Assembly: GCF_030445035.2 (NCBI RefSeq)
Contig: NC_080699.1
Span: 8,990,001-9,054,000, forward strand
DNA: 64,000 nucleotides
DNA from: Dasypus novemcinctus
Lineage: Eukaryota; Chordata; Mammalia; Cingulata; Dasypodidae
Direction of reading: 5' to 3'
Every line of letters starts with the position of its first letter. Position 1 is the first letter of the stretch. A model generated the notes under the pieces. It was not told the DNA's origin. It made no database searches and worked only from the letters and a program-made list of their open reading frames with translations. Position numbers and translations under genes: made by a program. This document shows, in pieces, positions 1-10,960 of the stretch.

Positions 1-301
1 TAATTTTATTTTTTTAAAAATTATTCCTCCCCCCTTGTGGCTTGCTTGTTGTCTGCTCTCTGTATCCATTCGCTGCACACTCTTCTGTGTTTTTTTACTT
101 GTCTCCCTTTTTTGTTGCACCACTTTGCTGAGTCGGCTCTCTGCGGCGCTTGCAAGCTGGTGGCACTCTGTGGCGTCCAGGCCGGCGGCTCTCCGCAAGC
201 ATGTGGGCAAGCCTGACTTCACAAGGAGGCCCCAGGACACAAACCCAGGGCCACCCATATGGTAGATGGGAACCCAACTGATTGAGCCACAGCTGCTTCC
301 C
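1..301 (-). repeat. DAS-type tRNA-derived SINE, near full length
   Basis: Read on the minus strand from base 301, this starts with the tRNA-like head typical of xenarthran DAS SINEs (gggaagcagctgtggctca) and a B-box-like element. A CpG-bearing body and the conserved 3' segment ending in an A-rich tail follow at the left edge of the window. It sits inside an L1 ORF2 fragment. Its left target duplication may lie outside the window. The family assignment is from memory of xenarthran repeats. Confidence 0.85.
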
Positions 302-705
302 TCTCTATAATTTCTTAATACTCTATTTCATTTATTTCCACTCTAATCTTTATTTCCTTCCTTCTCAATTTGAGTTTAGTCTACTCTTCTTTTCCTAGAT
401 CCTCCAGTTTTGAAGTTAAGTCTCTGATTTGAGATCTTCCTTCTTTTTCAATGTAAGCATTCAGAGCTATCTATTTCCCTTTTGGCACTGCCTTGGCTGC
501 ATCCCATAGGTTTTGGTTTATGTGTATTCATTTTCATTTGTCTCAAGATACTTCTTAATTTCCCTTGAGATTTCTTCTTTGACCCATTAGTTCTTTAAGA
601 GAATATTGTTTAATTTCCACATATTTGAGTGTTTTCCAGTTCTCCTTCTGCTATAGATTTTAGCTTCACATCATTGTGGTTGGAGAAGATATATTGTATG
701 AGTTC
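302..705 (-). mobile_element. L1 ORF2 fragment, inverted relative to the next block
   Basis: On the plus strand this is the reverse complement of L1 ORF2, including the landmark ggctgcatcccataggtttt. It carries no open frame of note. It abuts a plus-strand L1 3' segment at about 705-712, the arrangement left by 5' inversion (twin priming) during L1 insertion. Confidence 0.8.
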
Positions 706-711
706 AATAAT

Positions 712-1008
712 TTTTAACTATAAAACTCCCAGAAGAAAACATAGGGAAGCATTTTCAGGACTTTGTGTTAGGCAATGGATTCTTAGACTTTCCACCCAAA
801 GCACAAGCAACAAAAGGAAAAAATAGAAAAAAATAGATAAATGGGACCTCACCAAAATTAAAAATTCCTTTGCAAAAAAATGATTGTGATGATGTTTATG
901 CACCTATTTGAATATAATAACCACCACTGAATTTCACACTTTAAATGGATGAATATTATAGTATGTGAACTATATCTCAATAAGGCTATTAAAATGTAAA
1001 AATGAAAC
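712..1008 (+). mobile_element. L1 3' fragment, internally deleted
   Basis: It begins with late ORF2 sequence (ctcccagaagaaaacatagg), which also occurs in the L1 copy near 29,890. At about 880 it jumps to an L1M-type 3' end (actatatctcaataaggct) with a short A-rich finish. Together with 302-705 it probably represents one 5'-inverted insertion. Confidence 0.75.
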
Positions 1009-1570
1009 TGCTAGGGGAAAAAAGAAGTAATCAAATAGGTGGGAATTTGATGAATAAGACATGGTCCCTGCTCTGAGGAGTCAAGAATGCAATCTACCGT
1101 CCAATTACCAGACATCCTAAAACACCTCTTTGTGTTCAAGAATAGGTTACCATATTTTGTAAGCAAAAGCCAAAGACCACATAAAACATCTCTTAAAATC
1201 CCCAAGTTTGGGAAAGCTGTGAAAAGTCCCAGTATGAAATGTTTTCAGAAGCTTTCCCCATCTTCTATTCTTGCTTATTCAGAAGAATATTTGCAGTCAG
1301 TTGGTTTTCTAAATGATGTCTGCATCCTATCATTGCAACATGCAAAAAGACAGCTGGCTTCTTTCTTCCTGTTATGTTTTGTTCTTAAGTAACTCAGGCC
1401 TGAAATAGCCCAACTCTTCAGCTATGTCTTCATAAGCTTCTTGTAGGTTAAGAAAACACCTAAATCATATCCACTCCTTTTAAACCTCCATATAAATTAG
1501 TTCTTATTCAGCAATAACTATTGCCTAGCTCTCATTCAAGGAAATGAAATAAGTAGATGTATCAAAAAAT
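1009..1570. other. Intergenic sequence, no feature recognised
   Basis: Short open frames occur on both strands here, up to about 100 codons at 1,087-1,392. None has recognisable protein similarity, splice context or codon bias. I treat the stretch as unique intergenic DNA. Confidence 0.6.
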
Positions 1571-1574
1571 CCTT

Positions 1575-1700
1575 AAAATTCATTCATCTTTTCATTCATA
1601 TAGAGTGAATTCTATATGCCAAACACTATGTTTTTTTCTTCTGAAAAGATGAAAGCATTCCTGGTCTCAAAAAGTTCACACTGGAGTTAGGGACAAATTA
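1575..1700 (-). mobile_element. L2 3' end fragment
   Basis: The stretch shows the inverted L2 tail pattern: tandem cattcat words, then a degenerate version of the conserved block that mentions a size range, then a segment resembling ctggtctcaaaaagttcaca. It is old and degraded. Confidence 0.55.
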
Positions 1701-2194
1701 ACTCTTTTTGTCCCATTGAAAAAAGAACAGAATGATGTGCTAAGAGTCCCTGCTCAGTCTCTCATAGGAGAGAGAGGGGGGAGCTCCCTGATCCCTCCAC
1801 CAAAAAGGAAACACTGCATGGCGTTACTCTTGGCAAAAATTACTTGGTCAAGGTATGGGTGAGGATGGGAGCCAAGTGCTCTGTAAAGACAAGAATTCCT
1901 TCACTTGAAAAGGGGTATGACTTATTCTTCATTCCTCTCACTTTGCAGTGGACATTAATGATCTTTTTATTCTGCCAGATGGGAACCCAATTACAGTTTG
2001 CTCTAAACTATGCTAAAATGAAGATTATTAAAGGGAATGAAGGCATGCCTGTATCCTAATGAGCTAAGGCAGTCCTGCTTTTAAGGAATGAACCAGCTCT
2101 TTCTGTTACGGCAATGACTGTACTTTCCCCACCTCCTCAGGAGGAATTTTAAAGTTAGGATATAGGATAAATCAATAAAAACTTGCTTTCAATT
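1701..2194. other. Intergenic sequence, no feature recognised
   Basis: No repeat family or exon could be recognised. A 71-codon open frame at 1,844-2,059 has no recognisable content. Confidence 0.5.
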
Positions 2195-2205
2195 TAGCTT
2201 TTCCA

Positions 2206-2541
2206 GGAGAAAAACACACCAAATGTAAAATATGGGCTATAGTTAATAGTACTATTTTGATGATGCTCTTTCATAATCTGTAACAAATGTTTCACAACAA
2301 TATAAGTTGGTGGTGGTGGGTGATGTTTGGGACCCCGGTATGATGATATGCATGGTTGTCTTGTAAGTTCACAACTTTTACTACACACTTATTGTTTATG
2401 TATGTTCATATATGAATGATATACTTCAATAATATTTTTAAATGAATTATATATATATATATAAATGAATATATATATTTATTTATATATATAAATGAAT
2501 TATATATATATATATATATATAAAAGCTATATATATATATA
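2206..2541 (+). mobile_element. 5'-truncated L1 3' end with perfect 11-bp target duplication
   Basis: The body up to about 2,440 matches, in opposite orientation, the 3' end of the L1 at 23,341-23,610. Shared features are the tacataagc-type segment, the CCACCA-rich segment and the actatagttaatag-type segment. The element is flanked by the same 11 bases, tagcttttcca, at 2,195-2,205 and 2,542-2,552. The A-rich tail has become an AT microsatellite. Length, tail and duplication together show a simple target-primed insertion of only the last ~330 bp. Confidence 0.8.
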
Positions 2542-2549
2542 TAGCTTTT
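2446..2549. repeat. (AT)n microsatellite with terminal palindrome
   Basis: Alternating AT is interrupted by aaatga and ttta words. The end, 2,522-2,549, is a perfect 28-base palindrome, with AAAAGCT and AGCTTTT arms around (AT)n. It grew from the tail of the L1 fragment and the adjacent target duplication. Confidence 0.9.
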
Positions 2550-2552
2550 CCA

Positions 2553-3190
2553 AATGGTTGCTAGGAAATTAATTCAGAATATGAGTTTACTGTTAATATA
2601 CTAATATTAAGCACATAATATTTAGAGTTGGTCATTATGAGATGCCTAAATAGATAGTTTTTCTTCTTCTGACTGTATACCTTTCTCCTCAGATGTATGG
2701 ATTGGTTTGTTCAGTATTTGAATATCGATACTGACCATGATGATAACATGGCAAATTCCTAAAGTTATGCTTGTTTGATATTGGCAATGCTTTCCTTTAA
2801 TAGGAAATTTCATTCATTTTTAATATTCACTATAAAGTTTTAATTTATTGGCAATTTGCACCCCCAATGTGCTTCTCTAAATTTCTCATTATTTCTGTTC
2901 TCAATTAGTACATAGAGGCCAACAGTTTTATACAGTAGTCAAAGGCAGGATACGAAAGTACACCCCACTTTCTTGGTAGAAAAATGTCTGAAAATGCAAG
3001 GTATATTAGGAATTTACCTAACATGAAATAATTGAGTTTACCTGGGACTCCCTTGCTTTTACATGAGTCCTGTTAGTTTGAACAGATACAAACTAATTGT
3101 TCTCTAATTGCTCCAGGTTTGTTTATTGAGCCATATATTAAACTAGGTATTATACCAGATGCTGGTCACTCATAATTTACCTGTAAGTAT
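2553..3190. other. Intergenic sequence, no feature recognised
   Basis: This is AT-rich sequence without a recognised repeat, RNA gene or exon. Confidence 0.5.
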
Positions 3191-3194
3191 AGCC

Positions 3195-3310
3195 TTTACA
3201 GTGAGATTCTGAGTTTCTTAAAGACAAGAATTATTTTCGACTTCCTCTGAATTACTCTCTTCTCCTAAAGCTGAGTGCTGGCCATGATTGGTACTTGAAT
3301 AAAATTTAGA
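3195..3310 (+). mobile_element. L2 3' end fragment
   Basis: It resembles the L2 terminal block, with a ttcttaaagacaagaatta-like start and a gagtgctggccatgattgg-like middle. It ends with a cttgaataaaat-like finish. Confidence 0.6.
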
Positions 3311-3359
3311 GTCATAGTAGGAAGCTAGGAGGGACTTTATATATCATCTAGGGCAGTGT

Positions 3360-3630
3360 CTTCCAATAGAAATATGATGTGATAAACAAGTAAGTGTCAC
3401 ATATGTAATTCTAAGTCTTGTAGTAGTCACAATAAAAAGAAAAGTGACATTAATTTTAATAACATATTTAATTAACCCAATATAGCCAAAATATCATTTC
3501 AACATTAACCAATGAAAACCATTAATAAAGTTTTTTACATTCCTTTTTTGTGTGCTAAGCCTTCAAAATCCAGCATGTATTTTATGGGTACTGTGCATCT
3601 CCATATAGGGCAGCCCCTCTGCAAGTCCTC
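3360..3630. repeat. Ancient interspersed repeat, MER-like
   Basis: The pattern starts with ccaatagaaatatgatgtg. It continues with a block on aacccaatatagccaaaat and a tail near gcatgtattttatgggtact. It matches my memory of a widespread eutherian MER-type repeat, possibly a DNA transposon. I cannot name the family with certainty. Confidence 0.4.
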
Positions 3631-4975
3631 AGTAGTTACAACGCGTGGGTATGAGGCTAGTGGCTTCCACACCAGGCAGCACAGATCTCGGGTCTAACCC
3701 CTGCACTTTACAGATAAGAAAACAGGGACTCAGAGAGGTGCGGTGACCAGGACGTTGAAAAACTGAAGAGACACGCTGGAGAGAAAGAGGTTGCTTAACC
3801 TGAAATTGCAGAATTTCCCTACTGGGAAAGTTGTCATGACTTTTCCCACTTACTAAGCCTAAGCAATGCCTTTGTTTTTCCCCTTCATCTCTTGTACTTT
3901 AACAAGGTGCTGGCAGGGGTGATTAAATCACAGCATTCAAGTAGAGGCAAGCAACTTTCTGACTGTATTTGCCCTGCTCCAACCACAGATGAGACAGGAT
4001 CAGTTGTTACGCTGGTTGCTGTGCCCATCCTTGGGATATGTGTTCTTTGATACTCTGATTTCAGAGTTGCAAAGCTAAATCAGTTTCAAAGTACACTTCA
4101 GGTGCTCCACGATGAGGTCCCTCTTGCCACGTGAACACAAGATTTCATCTGCTTTGATTCATTATTTTGTACTTCAACCAGTTAAAATGAGTGAAGCTAG
4201 ATGTTAAAAAGGTAAGGGAAGAGGTTTCTAAAAAAGGCCAACAATAAAGGTCAAGGGGAGGTGTGAGGTGGGTTTTTGCACTATAGAGCTTTTATTTTCT
4301 CAAGGGGGTAACGGGTGGGCACCTGTCTGGGGCAGGAAAGTCATCTTAAAGGAGCCGCACCATGGTGTGCCTTGTGCTCAGCACTAACTACGGGGAGTGA
4401 GATGATGGTGTGGTCAGAGAGAGCCCAGACACTCACACCGGGAACCGAGGATAGCAAGAACTGCCATGGATGGGATTCGTTTTCTGTAGAAACCTTTCCA
4501 GAAGATATTATCAAAGACGATTTGTAAGTCTATTGTCAATATGACTATGGTATGAAATCTCCTTAGGAAACTATAAATTCAAAATAGCAATAGACCATAA
4601 GGCATGATTTGAGGGTCTAGAGAATAATGACAGACCAATCTGTTGACTGGTGAGAAAGCTGGAGAATAAGAATCCACATTATGGGTGTTTCGCCGACATT
4701 GCTTTGACTTTAAGATAGAAGAGCCCCTAGAGCAGAAAAGCACAACAAATCATGTTCTCATCCCTTGACAGTAATACCTTCCCCCCATACAACATCCACA
4801 CACAAAATACATATACAGATCTCTGGTTATCTTTTCCTAATTTTAAATTTACCAAATGGACCCAGCTCAAAGTTTACTTTTTCTCCCAAGCGTGGCCTGA
4901 CTACCCAGGGCATGGACCTACCCGAGACCAACTAAAGCAGAATCCCCAAGAATGAAGCTTGCCTGGTCATTAGTT
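3631..4975. other. Intergenic sequence, mostly unrecognised
   Basis: A short MIR-like word set (cagataagaaaacagggactc) lies near 3,710. The rest shows no recognised repeat and no exon. A 70-codon open frame at 4,315-4,527 is unsupported. Confidence 0.5.
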
Positions 4976-4979
4976 CTTT

Positions 4980-5705
4980 TTAAATTTTTTAAGATGAGGC
5001 AAAATTCACCTAACATAAGCTTAATCATTTTAAAGTGAACAATTCAGTGGCATTTAGAACTGTCACACTATTGGTCAACCAACACCTCTATCTAGTTCTG
5101 AAAACTTTTCATCACCCCAAAAGAAACCCTCAATCCATGAACATGGGATGTCTTTCTATTTATTTACTTCTTTAATTTCTTTCAGCCACATTTTAGAGTT
5201 TGCCTTCTTGGGTAAATTTATTCCTGGGTATTTTATTCTTTTGGATGCTAATGTAAATGGAATTTCTTTCTTAATTTCCTTCTTGGGCTGTTCATGGCTG
5301 ATGTATAGAAACACAGCTGATTTTTGTGTATTTATCTTTTACCCTGCAACTTCACTGTTTTGATTAGGTCTAGTCTTTTTGCGTGTGTGGATTCTTTAGG
5401 ATTTTCTATATTTAGATCATGTTGTCTACAAATAAGGATAGTTTAACATCTTCTTTTCCAATTTGGATGTCTTTTATTTCTTTTTCTTGACTAACTGCTC
5501 TGGCTAGAACTTGCAGTACAATGTTCAATAGCAGTGAAGAAAACCAGGCATCCTTGTCTTGTTCCTGATCTTAGGGAGAAAGCATTTAGTCTTTCACTAT
5601 TGGATATGATGTTTGCTGTGGGATTTTCAAAAATGGCCTTTATTGTGTTACGGAAGTTCCCTTCTCTCTCTAGTTTTCAGAGTGTCTTTATCCTGAAAGG
5701 GTGGT
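4980..5705 (-). mobile_element. L1 fragment: 3' UTR joined to part of ORF2
   Basis: Bases 4,980-5,135 are an inverted L1 3' UTR (attcagtggcatttagaact, aaaagaaaccctcaatcc). From about 5,150 the sequence is inverted ORF2 from within the reverse transcriptase region, so several kb of ORF2 are deleted between them. Multiple stops are present. Confidence 0.75.
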
Positions 5706-6025
5706 GAGTGGTATTTTACTAAAAGCAGACTAAGTCAAAGGCTGCATTCTGAGCAGTGAGCTCAGAGCCCCCTCCCCATGCCTCCACTGCTCACCTGTAC
5801 CCGCAGCAGTCAGGACACTGACCGTCAGGCTTACACCCGCACCTCCTGCCCAAAGCAGCCAAGAGAAAAGTCTATACACACTGACATATGAAGAGGGGGT
5901 TGGGTAGAGGCTAAAAAAACGGCTCTGCCCCACCTGTGCTTTGTTGGCACAACAAGGCACACCATCAAGCCCTGTTCGCTGACACAGGGCTTCCAATCAG
6001 TCTTAGGGCCTCACTCCTAAAAATA
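5706..6025. other. Intergenic sequence, no feature recognised
   Basis: It contains a short GC-richer stretch with no repeat or exon I can name. An 88-codon open frame on the minus strand is unsupported. Confidence 0.5.
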
Positions 6026-6028
6026 GAG

Positions 6029-6160
6029 TGAGGGATCAGATGTGGTTCAAGTGGCTGAGCACCTGCCTCCCATGTGGGCGGTCCTGGGTTCAGTTCCCAG
6101 TGCCTCCTGAAAAAACAAAAACAAACAACAAGCAAAACTAATGAAAACAACAGCAACAGC
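6029..6160 (+). repeat. Short tRNA-derived SINE
   Basis: The tRNA-like head has an A-box-like segment near gatgtggttcaagtggctga and a B-box-like gggttcagttccc. An A-rich tail of caaaaacaaac type follows. It belongs with the xenarthran DAS family. No cloverleaf supports a functional tRNA. Confidence 0.8.
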
Positions 6161-6171
6161 AAAAAACAACT

Positions 6172-6290
6172 CTGGGGAACCAATGTGGCTCGGTGGTTGA
6201 GCACCAGCTCCCCACATATGAAGCCCTGGTTTCAAGCTCCAGCCCCTGGTACCACAAAAACAAAACAAAATGAAACCAAAAAAACCCCAG
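6172..6290 (+). repeat. Second short tRNA-derived SINE, tandem with the first
   Basis: The same head architecture appears (aatgtggctcggtggttgag), with a decayed B-box and an A-rich tail. It was inserted in or just after the A-rich tail of the preceding SINE, in the same orientation. Confidence 0.75.
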
Positions 6291-6309
6291 TAAGCCAAGA
6301 ATTGTCCAG

Positions 6310-6760
6310 CAATTAAGGAAAGGGTCTAATGTGAAACCAGAGACCCAAACTTACAAACAAAATTTTCAAGGAAACAGAGATAATACAGAAGAAAACTTGC
6401 AAAAAGTTATAATTAAAATGTTAAAATCCTCAGGAACATCAGAGGGGTTATTAATACATTCATAAAACAAGGAGCGGCTGTTTAAAAAATTTCTCAGAAA
6501 AAAGTTGGAGGTAAAAAAATATACTAAAGTAGAATGTTAAAAAATCAAAGTGCTGAGAGAGAAATTTTGAAGGCATTGCTTTGGAAATAGAACAATATAT
6601 GAAAATAGTTGGGAAAAAATAAGGCAATTATTGGGTCAATCCAGGATACCTGGTTCCTAAATAATATCAGTTCTAGGAAAAGTAAGAACAGAGAAAATGG
6701 GAGGGGAAAGTTATCAAAGAAAAAATACAGAGAAATGGTCAGGGACACAGAGGCCACGAA
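6310..6760 (+). mobile_element. Probable L1M 5'/ORF1-region fragment
   Basis: A-rich sequence with words such as agaacagagaaaatgggagg and a later aaagaaaaaatacagagaaat segment recalls the 5' part of old L1M elements. There is no intact frame. Confidence 0.45.
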
Positions 6761-7185
6761 CACAGCAAGAGTGAAGAAGACACAGGACGCAGGAGCAAGG
6801 AGAGTGAATGGAAAGGGCGGACGTGTCATCCCAGGATGACGGCTGCACATCATCTGGAGGCCCTGGAGGGAAACTCCAGGCCGGGGCAGAGGAGGAGAGA
6901 GAGTCCAGGAAGGGCGCGCCCAAGGAAACAGAGCCCATCTCCAGCCACCTGCGGGGCTTGAGCACCCTGAGAAAGGGTTTAGGGTTCTGTCAGACCGTTC
7001 TGGGGTAAATTACAGATTGGCTCATAAAAAATTAAGCAAATGTGAAAATGAGGCCATTTTGTTCACCTGCAAGAAAAAAAAAAGTTATACAATATCAAAA
7101 CCGTAAGTACAGAACACCATTTGGCTCAGCATGGAACAATATTTCCATGGTCTAAATGGTTTAAACATCTTACAGTATTTGGTTG
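6761..7185. other. Intergenic sequence, GC-richer, unrecognised
   Basis: Bases 6,800-6,960 are GC-rich and open in several overlapping frames. They have no recognisable protein similarity, start context or splice sites. Confidence 0.45.
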
Positions 7186-7189
7186 AAAA

Positions 7190-7380
7190 TTCTGTTACCA
7201 CTCCATTGCAGAAGTTCTCAGGTTTGGTGGCATATTGGAACTACGTGGGGACCTTAAAAAAAATACTGATCCTACATCCCAACCCCGGAAGTTCTGATTC
7301 ACTTGGTTTGGGGCGCAACCTAAGCCCTGAGCGATTTAAAATGTCCCCGGGTGATTCCAACATGCAGCCAAGTTAGTGAA
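7190..7380 (+). mobile_element. MER5-like hAT DNA transposon remnant
   Basis: The order of landmarks matches MER5: a ttctcaggtttggtggcat-like start, a ccccggaagttctgattca-like centre, and a gtgattccaacatgcagcc-like end. Confidence 0.6.
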
Positions 7381-8055
7381 AAATGCTCCATTAGGTGGAT
7401 GGGGAAAGGAGGGAAGGAGGGGGATCAGTGTCAGTTAGAGGAGAGCTAAATTCTAATTTTTGTAGTAGGAATTTCTGCTATCAAACATCAGTATTGAAAC
7501 TCTAGAACTTTTCTCCATGTGACCAAGCACATCAGGTAACTTCTTACTGCACTGTACAACCTGCTCTTCCTTGCTCACACTTAAACACAGCCCTGCCAGA
7601 TCTGCCTTTATTTAAACTTTTGATATTTTGCTCATCATGGACTTTTTTGCATAATTTTTTTGGAAATATTCTTTATCTTGATGCTGTTTTTTGGCACCCC
7701 CATAAAATGTCCCACCTGAGGTGAGGGCCTCACTTCCCTCACCCTAGCCCCCGCCCGGGTAGGAAACCACAGGATAATATCTAAAATGGAAAAATGAGTG
7801 AACTGTAGAATAAACATATTACTAATAACAGCAGAAACTGTTAAAGGCATTACACGCTATTATCTCTTGGAAGCAGCACTCAAAGATGGGGAGCGGTAAA
7901 GCAGGTGACCTCTGCTTTTTGTTACAAGCCTTGGAGAATTCTTTGACTTTTGAAACCGAGTGTCGACATTACTTGGATAAAAATGAAAACAAAATAAAGA
8001 CATTGAGTCTGTGGGCCACATGCAAGCTCATTTTGACCAAATATACCTTTAACGG
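7381..8055. other. Intergenic sequence, no feature recognised
   Basis: No repeat family, RNA gene or exon was recognised. Confidence 0.5.
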
Positions 8056-8150
8056 TGGAGGAAACTGAGGGACAGAGAAATGAAGTGTTTTCCCAAGATT
8101 ACGCTGCCAGCTGGTGGCAAAGAAGACTGGAGCCCACACAGGAGATCCTG
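8056..8150 (-). repeat. MIR fragment
   Basis: A gaggaaactgagggacagag-type block is followed by the cccaagattacgctgccagc-type block, as in the inverted MIR core. Confidence 0.65.
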
Positions 8151-9065
8151 GTCAGTTTTCTCTCTGTCTGTACAATTTTCTTCTTTAACCAGTAATACCA
8201 CCCTAAAAAATTTCTCCATCCTCCCATACTAAAAATTCTACTCCTCAATGTGTCCCCTTAATTCATATTCTCCTAGCTCTTCTGCCAGAGGTCAGGGCCA
8301 TTTGAAGACCTTGGAGATCTTGGGCATTCAGGCGTCCCACCCATACCATAGAAAACCCAAAATGCAACCACTCCCGCATAAAGTACTACTTCTTTTGGTG
8401 TGCTAAAAGGTTTTTTTATAGTTTTCAGATTACTTGACTGGGAGTGACAATTTCTGGTTGGCCATGATTTCTCAACAATAGCTTTTCATTCTTTAGAGCT
8501 CTTATAAAGTGAGAAAGCCTAACCATTAACTAACTGCTTTCAAAAACAATAAAATTTCCATCGCTGTAAAATCAATTATAGTAACTAATCAGATGGACAC
8601 AATGTGCATTTTGCAGAGATTGAGTTGAAGAGATAAATCTATAGTTTTGCAGTTTTTATATGTTTGAGCCAGTAAGTTTCATTCAAGGTCTCAAACCTTT
8701 TCAAAGGTTTTAGGAAAGATCACGCCTCCTACGCAGTGTTCCCTGAGGGCCAAATAGGCGGCCATCGGTGGAGGGCTGCAACAACCTTCCCCGGGTCTCT
8801 TCCATCCACCGCCAGCCCCGGTTGGAGTGGATCGTGTTCCTTTTTGGTTTCAAATCCTTCGAGGAAGTCCCACACTAGTAGCCTCCGTAGGGGCCAACCG
8901 CTGCTGCCTCTGCATTTTCAGCACTTGTCCCTCCCTATGACACTGCCACCCAAATGACACTCAAGGCTGTTAAAACGCCAGGCTTTGTCTCCGCGCCCCC
9001 GTCTTTGCGCTTGCAGTCCTGCTGATTGGATGGCACTCCCTCCTCCCCAGCTACGGCCCCTCACC
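8151..9065. other. Intergenic sequence, no feature recognised
   Basis: Bases 8,720-9,060 are richer in GC and CpG than their surroundings but include no exon I can support. Confidence 0.5.
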
Positions 9066-9069
9066 CCAG

Positions 9070-9300
9070 TTCAATCCACAGAACAAATAATTTATTATTA
9101 TTGTTGTTGTTTAGTTGGGTTCCCTTTGCATCCTTTCTCTGTTATAGGACACGCATTGCTGGTTTTATTTGCTGGCATGCCTACCTTGTCTAATAATGCA
9201 GGAAGGTGGGAATTACAGCCTATCCATTTCACATCCCCAGCCCCTAGCGAAATGCTTGGCCTACATTACGTACTTAATAAATTGAATGAATATCTGTGAC
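9070..9300 (+). mobile_element. L2 3' end fragment
   Basis: It ends with the L2 tail pattern catccccagcccctagcgaa, then aatgcttggcctaca, then a ttaataaattgaatgaat-type finish. Confidence 0.65.
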
Positions 9301-9379
9301 TACAAAACACAAATGCTGTTCAGGCACCTTGTTGACTGTAGTAACTATTTTCCTCTCCAGACCATATCACAGTTTCACT

Positions 9380-9510
9380 GAAAAAAAATTGACCTGGGAG
9401 TGAAAGACTCGGGTCTAGTCTGTGCCTTGCCGTTCTCTAGTTAAGGGACCTGACGAGCCTGACGTGGCAGCCTGAGCCTACGTTTTCTCACGTTTTTTTT
9501 ATAAAAGGAA
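9380..9510 (+). repeat. MIR fragment
   Basis: The order of landmarks matches MIR: gggagtgaaagactcgggtc, then tgtgccttgccgttctcta, then a pyrimidine-rich segment near cctacgttttctcacg. Confidence 0.55.
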
Positions 9511-9955
9511 GATGGCGTTATCCTGCCTGCATGGCCCACATACTTGCCCAGGGAAGCAAACGATTCGCTGGAGTCTGCACGTGGTGAACTCTCCAGGGCT
9601 CGGCCTTGCTCAAGCCCTACAGCTGCTAAACTCGTCCTGGGGTGTATCTGCTAGAAAGGCCCAGAACGCGTCCTGCCCAGGCCTGCGTCCTGCTCCTCTC
9701 TCGGCAGGAGGGGGACGGCCCTCCTGAGAGAGGCCCTGGGGCCACTTTACCTGGGGCTGAGGCTACCGCACAGGAACCTCAAAAAACCCTGAGGTACACC
9801 ATTCCTGCCAGGCTAATGAAGGGGGAGAGTAGTGCTACTGCTTTAATTAAAGCCTGATTCCCTAGATGCCAATGTAGAATCTGCACTAGGAGATTAAAAG
9901 TTAAGTTTAAAAAGAGAGCATCATTACTTAAGAAGAAAAAAGAACTGAAATGGTG
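9511..9955. other. Intergenic sequence, moderately GC-rich
   Basis: Two overlapping 71-codon frames occur without supporting features. I see no repeat here. Confidence 0.45.
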
Positions 9956-9960
9956 GCCAC

Positions 9961-10500
9961 TGGCAGGACGCTTAGCCAGCGAAACGCCCACAAAGCCGGG
10001 CTGTGGGGTCCCTGCAAAGGCCCCGCTCCGTTCGAGGTCCCCAGCTCCAAAAAGACGGTGGCGTGGACGAGCTCAGTATTTCCTTTGCGCTCGGCTGTCC
10101 TGTGATCCCAGATGACCCGGGTTCCGACAGCTCTTCCTGGCACTGCCTAAATGTTCCTGGGAACTAGCCGGGCATGAAGTGGTTTCACGCTGAGTTGAGA
10201 AATACAAAGACGGGACTGTCGGCTGCAGCCAGAAAAGCCTATTAGATACACACAGAAAGAAGCAGAATGAGGATCCAAGCCAGGGCCGAGAGTCCAAACG
10301 GCCAGACCAAAATGATCTTCCTCCTGCAGCTCGGAGGCCAAGCAGGCTCAGCACGAGCCGCACGCAGGGGTTTGCCAGCCGCTCGCTCTCCGGCTCTTGC
10401 ACTACGGTGATAGTGATCGCCTCTCCTACACCGACTAGAGGGCGGGAGGTCAGGAGCCTCCACCTGTAACTCAAGATCTGTCTCTGAATCCGCAGGTCGC
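9961..10500. other. CpG-rich block, CpG-island-like
   Basis: I counted 33 CpG dinucleotides in these 540 bases, in sequence of roughly 55% GC. That gives an observed/expected ratio of about 0.8, against a bulk mammalian ratio nearer 0.2. There is no TATA box and no exon that I can support. A 133-codon minus-strand frame at 10,073-10,474 lacks recognisable content. This may be an orphan CpG island or the promoter of an unannotated transcript. Confidence 0.55.
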
Positions 10501-10565
10501 CTTAAGTAAATTACGCAACCTCTCTGGGCTTCAGGTCCTCAGCTGCAAAATGATGGAGATGAACA
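10455..10565 (+). repeat. MIR fragment
   Basis: It carries a tctgtctctgaatccgcagg-like segment, a cttaagtaaattacgcaacc-like segment, and a tctctgggcttcaggtcctc-like segment in MIR order. Confidence 0.6.
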
Positions 10566-10674
10566 AGGAATAATTGTGTTAACAATAACTTAGGTGAAGA
10601 GCAGGGGACAGAAACGATCATTAACACATTAACGGCAGCAGTGATATATAGTATGGATCGTGCATAAGGATGTC

Positions 10675-10960
10675 AGTTATTCATTCATCAAACACTTATT
10701 TATTTACACTTAGTTATGGTGCTGGGCACTATTCTAGGTGCTGTGGCTACAGAAGTGGGAAAAAAAAAAGGGGGGCAGATATCCCTGCCTTGTAGCTTAA
10801 ATTTGTGTCAGCAGGACAGAAAATAAAAAGCCAGGTTTACAGCCTGTCAGATGGTGATGAGTGGTCGGGGAAGGGGCCTAAAGAGTCCAGGAAGGGGAGG
10901 TGGGGGCTGGGGGCTGCAAACACCTCAGAGAGGAGAGGGAGTGTCAAGGGAGCCCCCAGA
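10675..10960 (-). mobile_element. L2 3' end fragment
   Basis: Tandem attcattca words are followed by ggtgctgggcactattctag and then gatatccctgccttgtagct, the inverted L2 tail. The right limit is uncertain. Confidence 0.7.

Noticed and set aside
10073..10474. 133-codon minus-strand open frame in the CpG-rich block
   Set aside because: GC-rich DNA has few stops by chance, and overlapping frames are also open. No splice sites, no recognised similarity and no strong start context are present.
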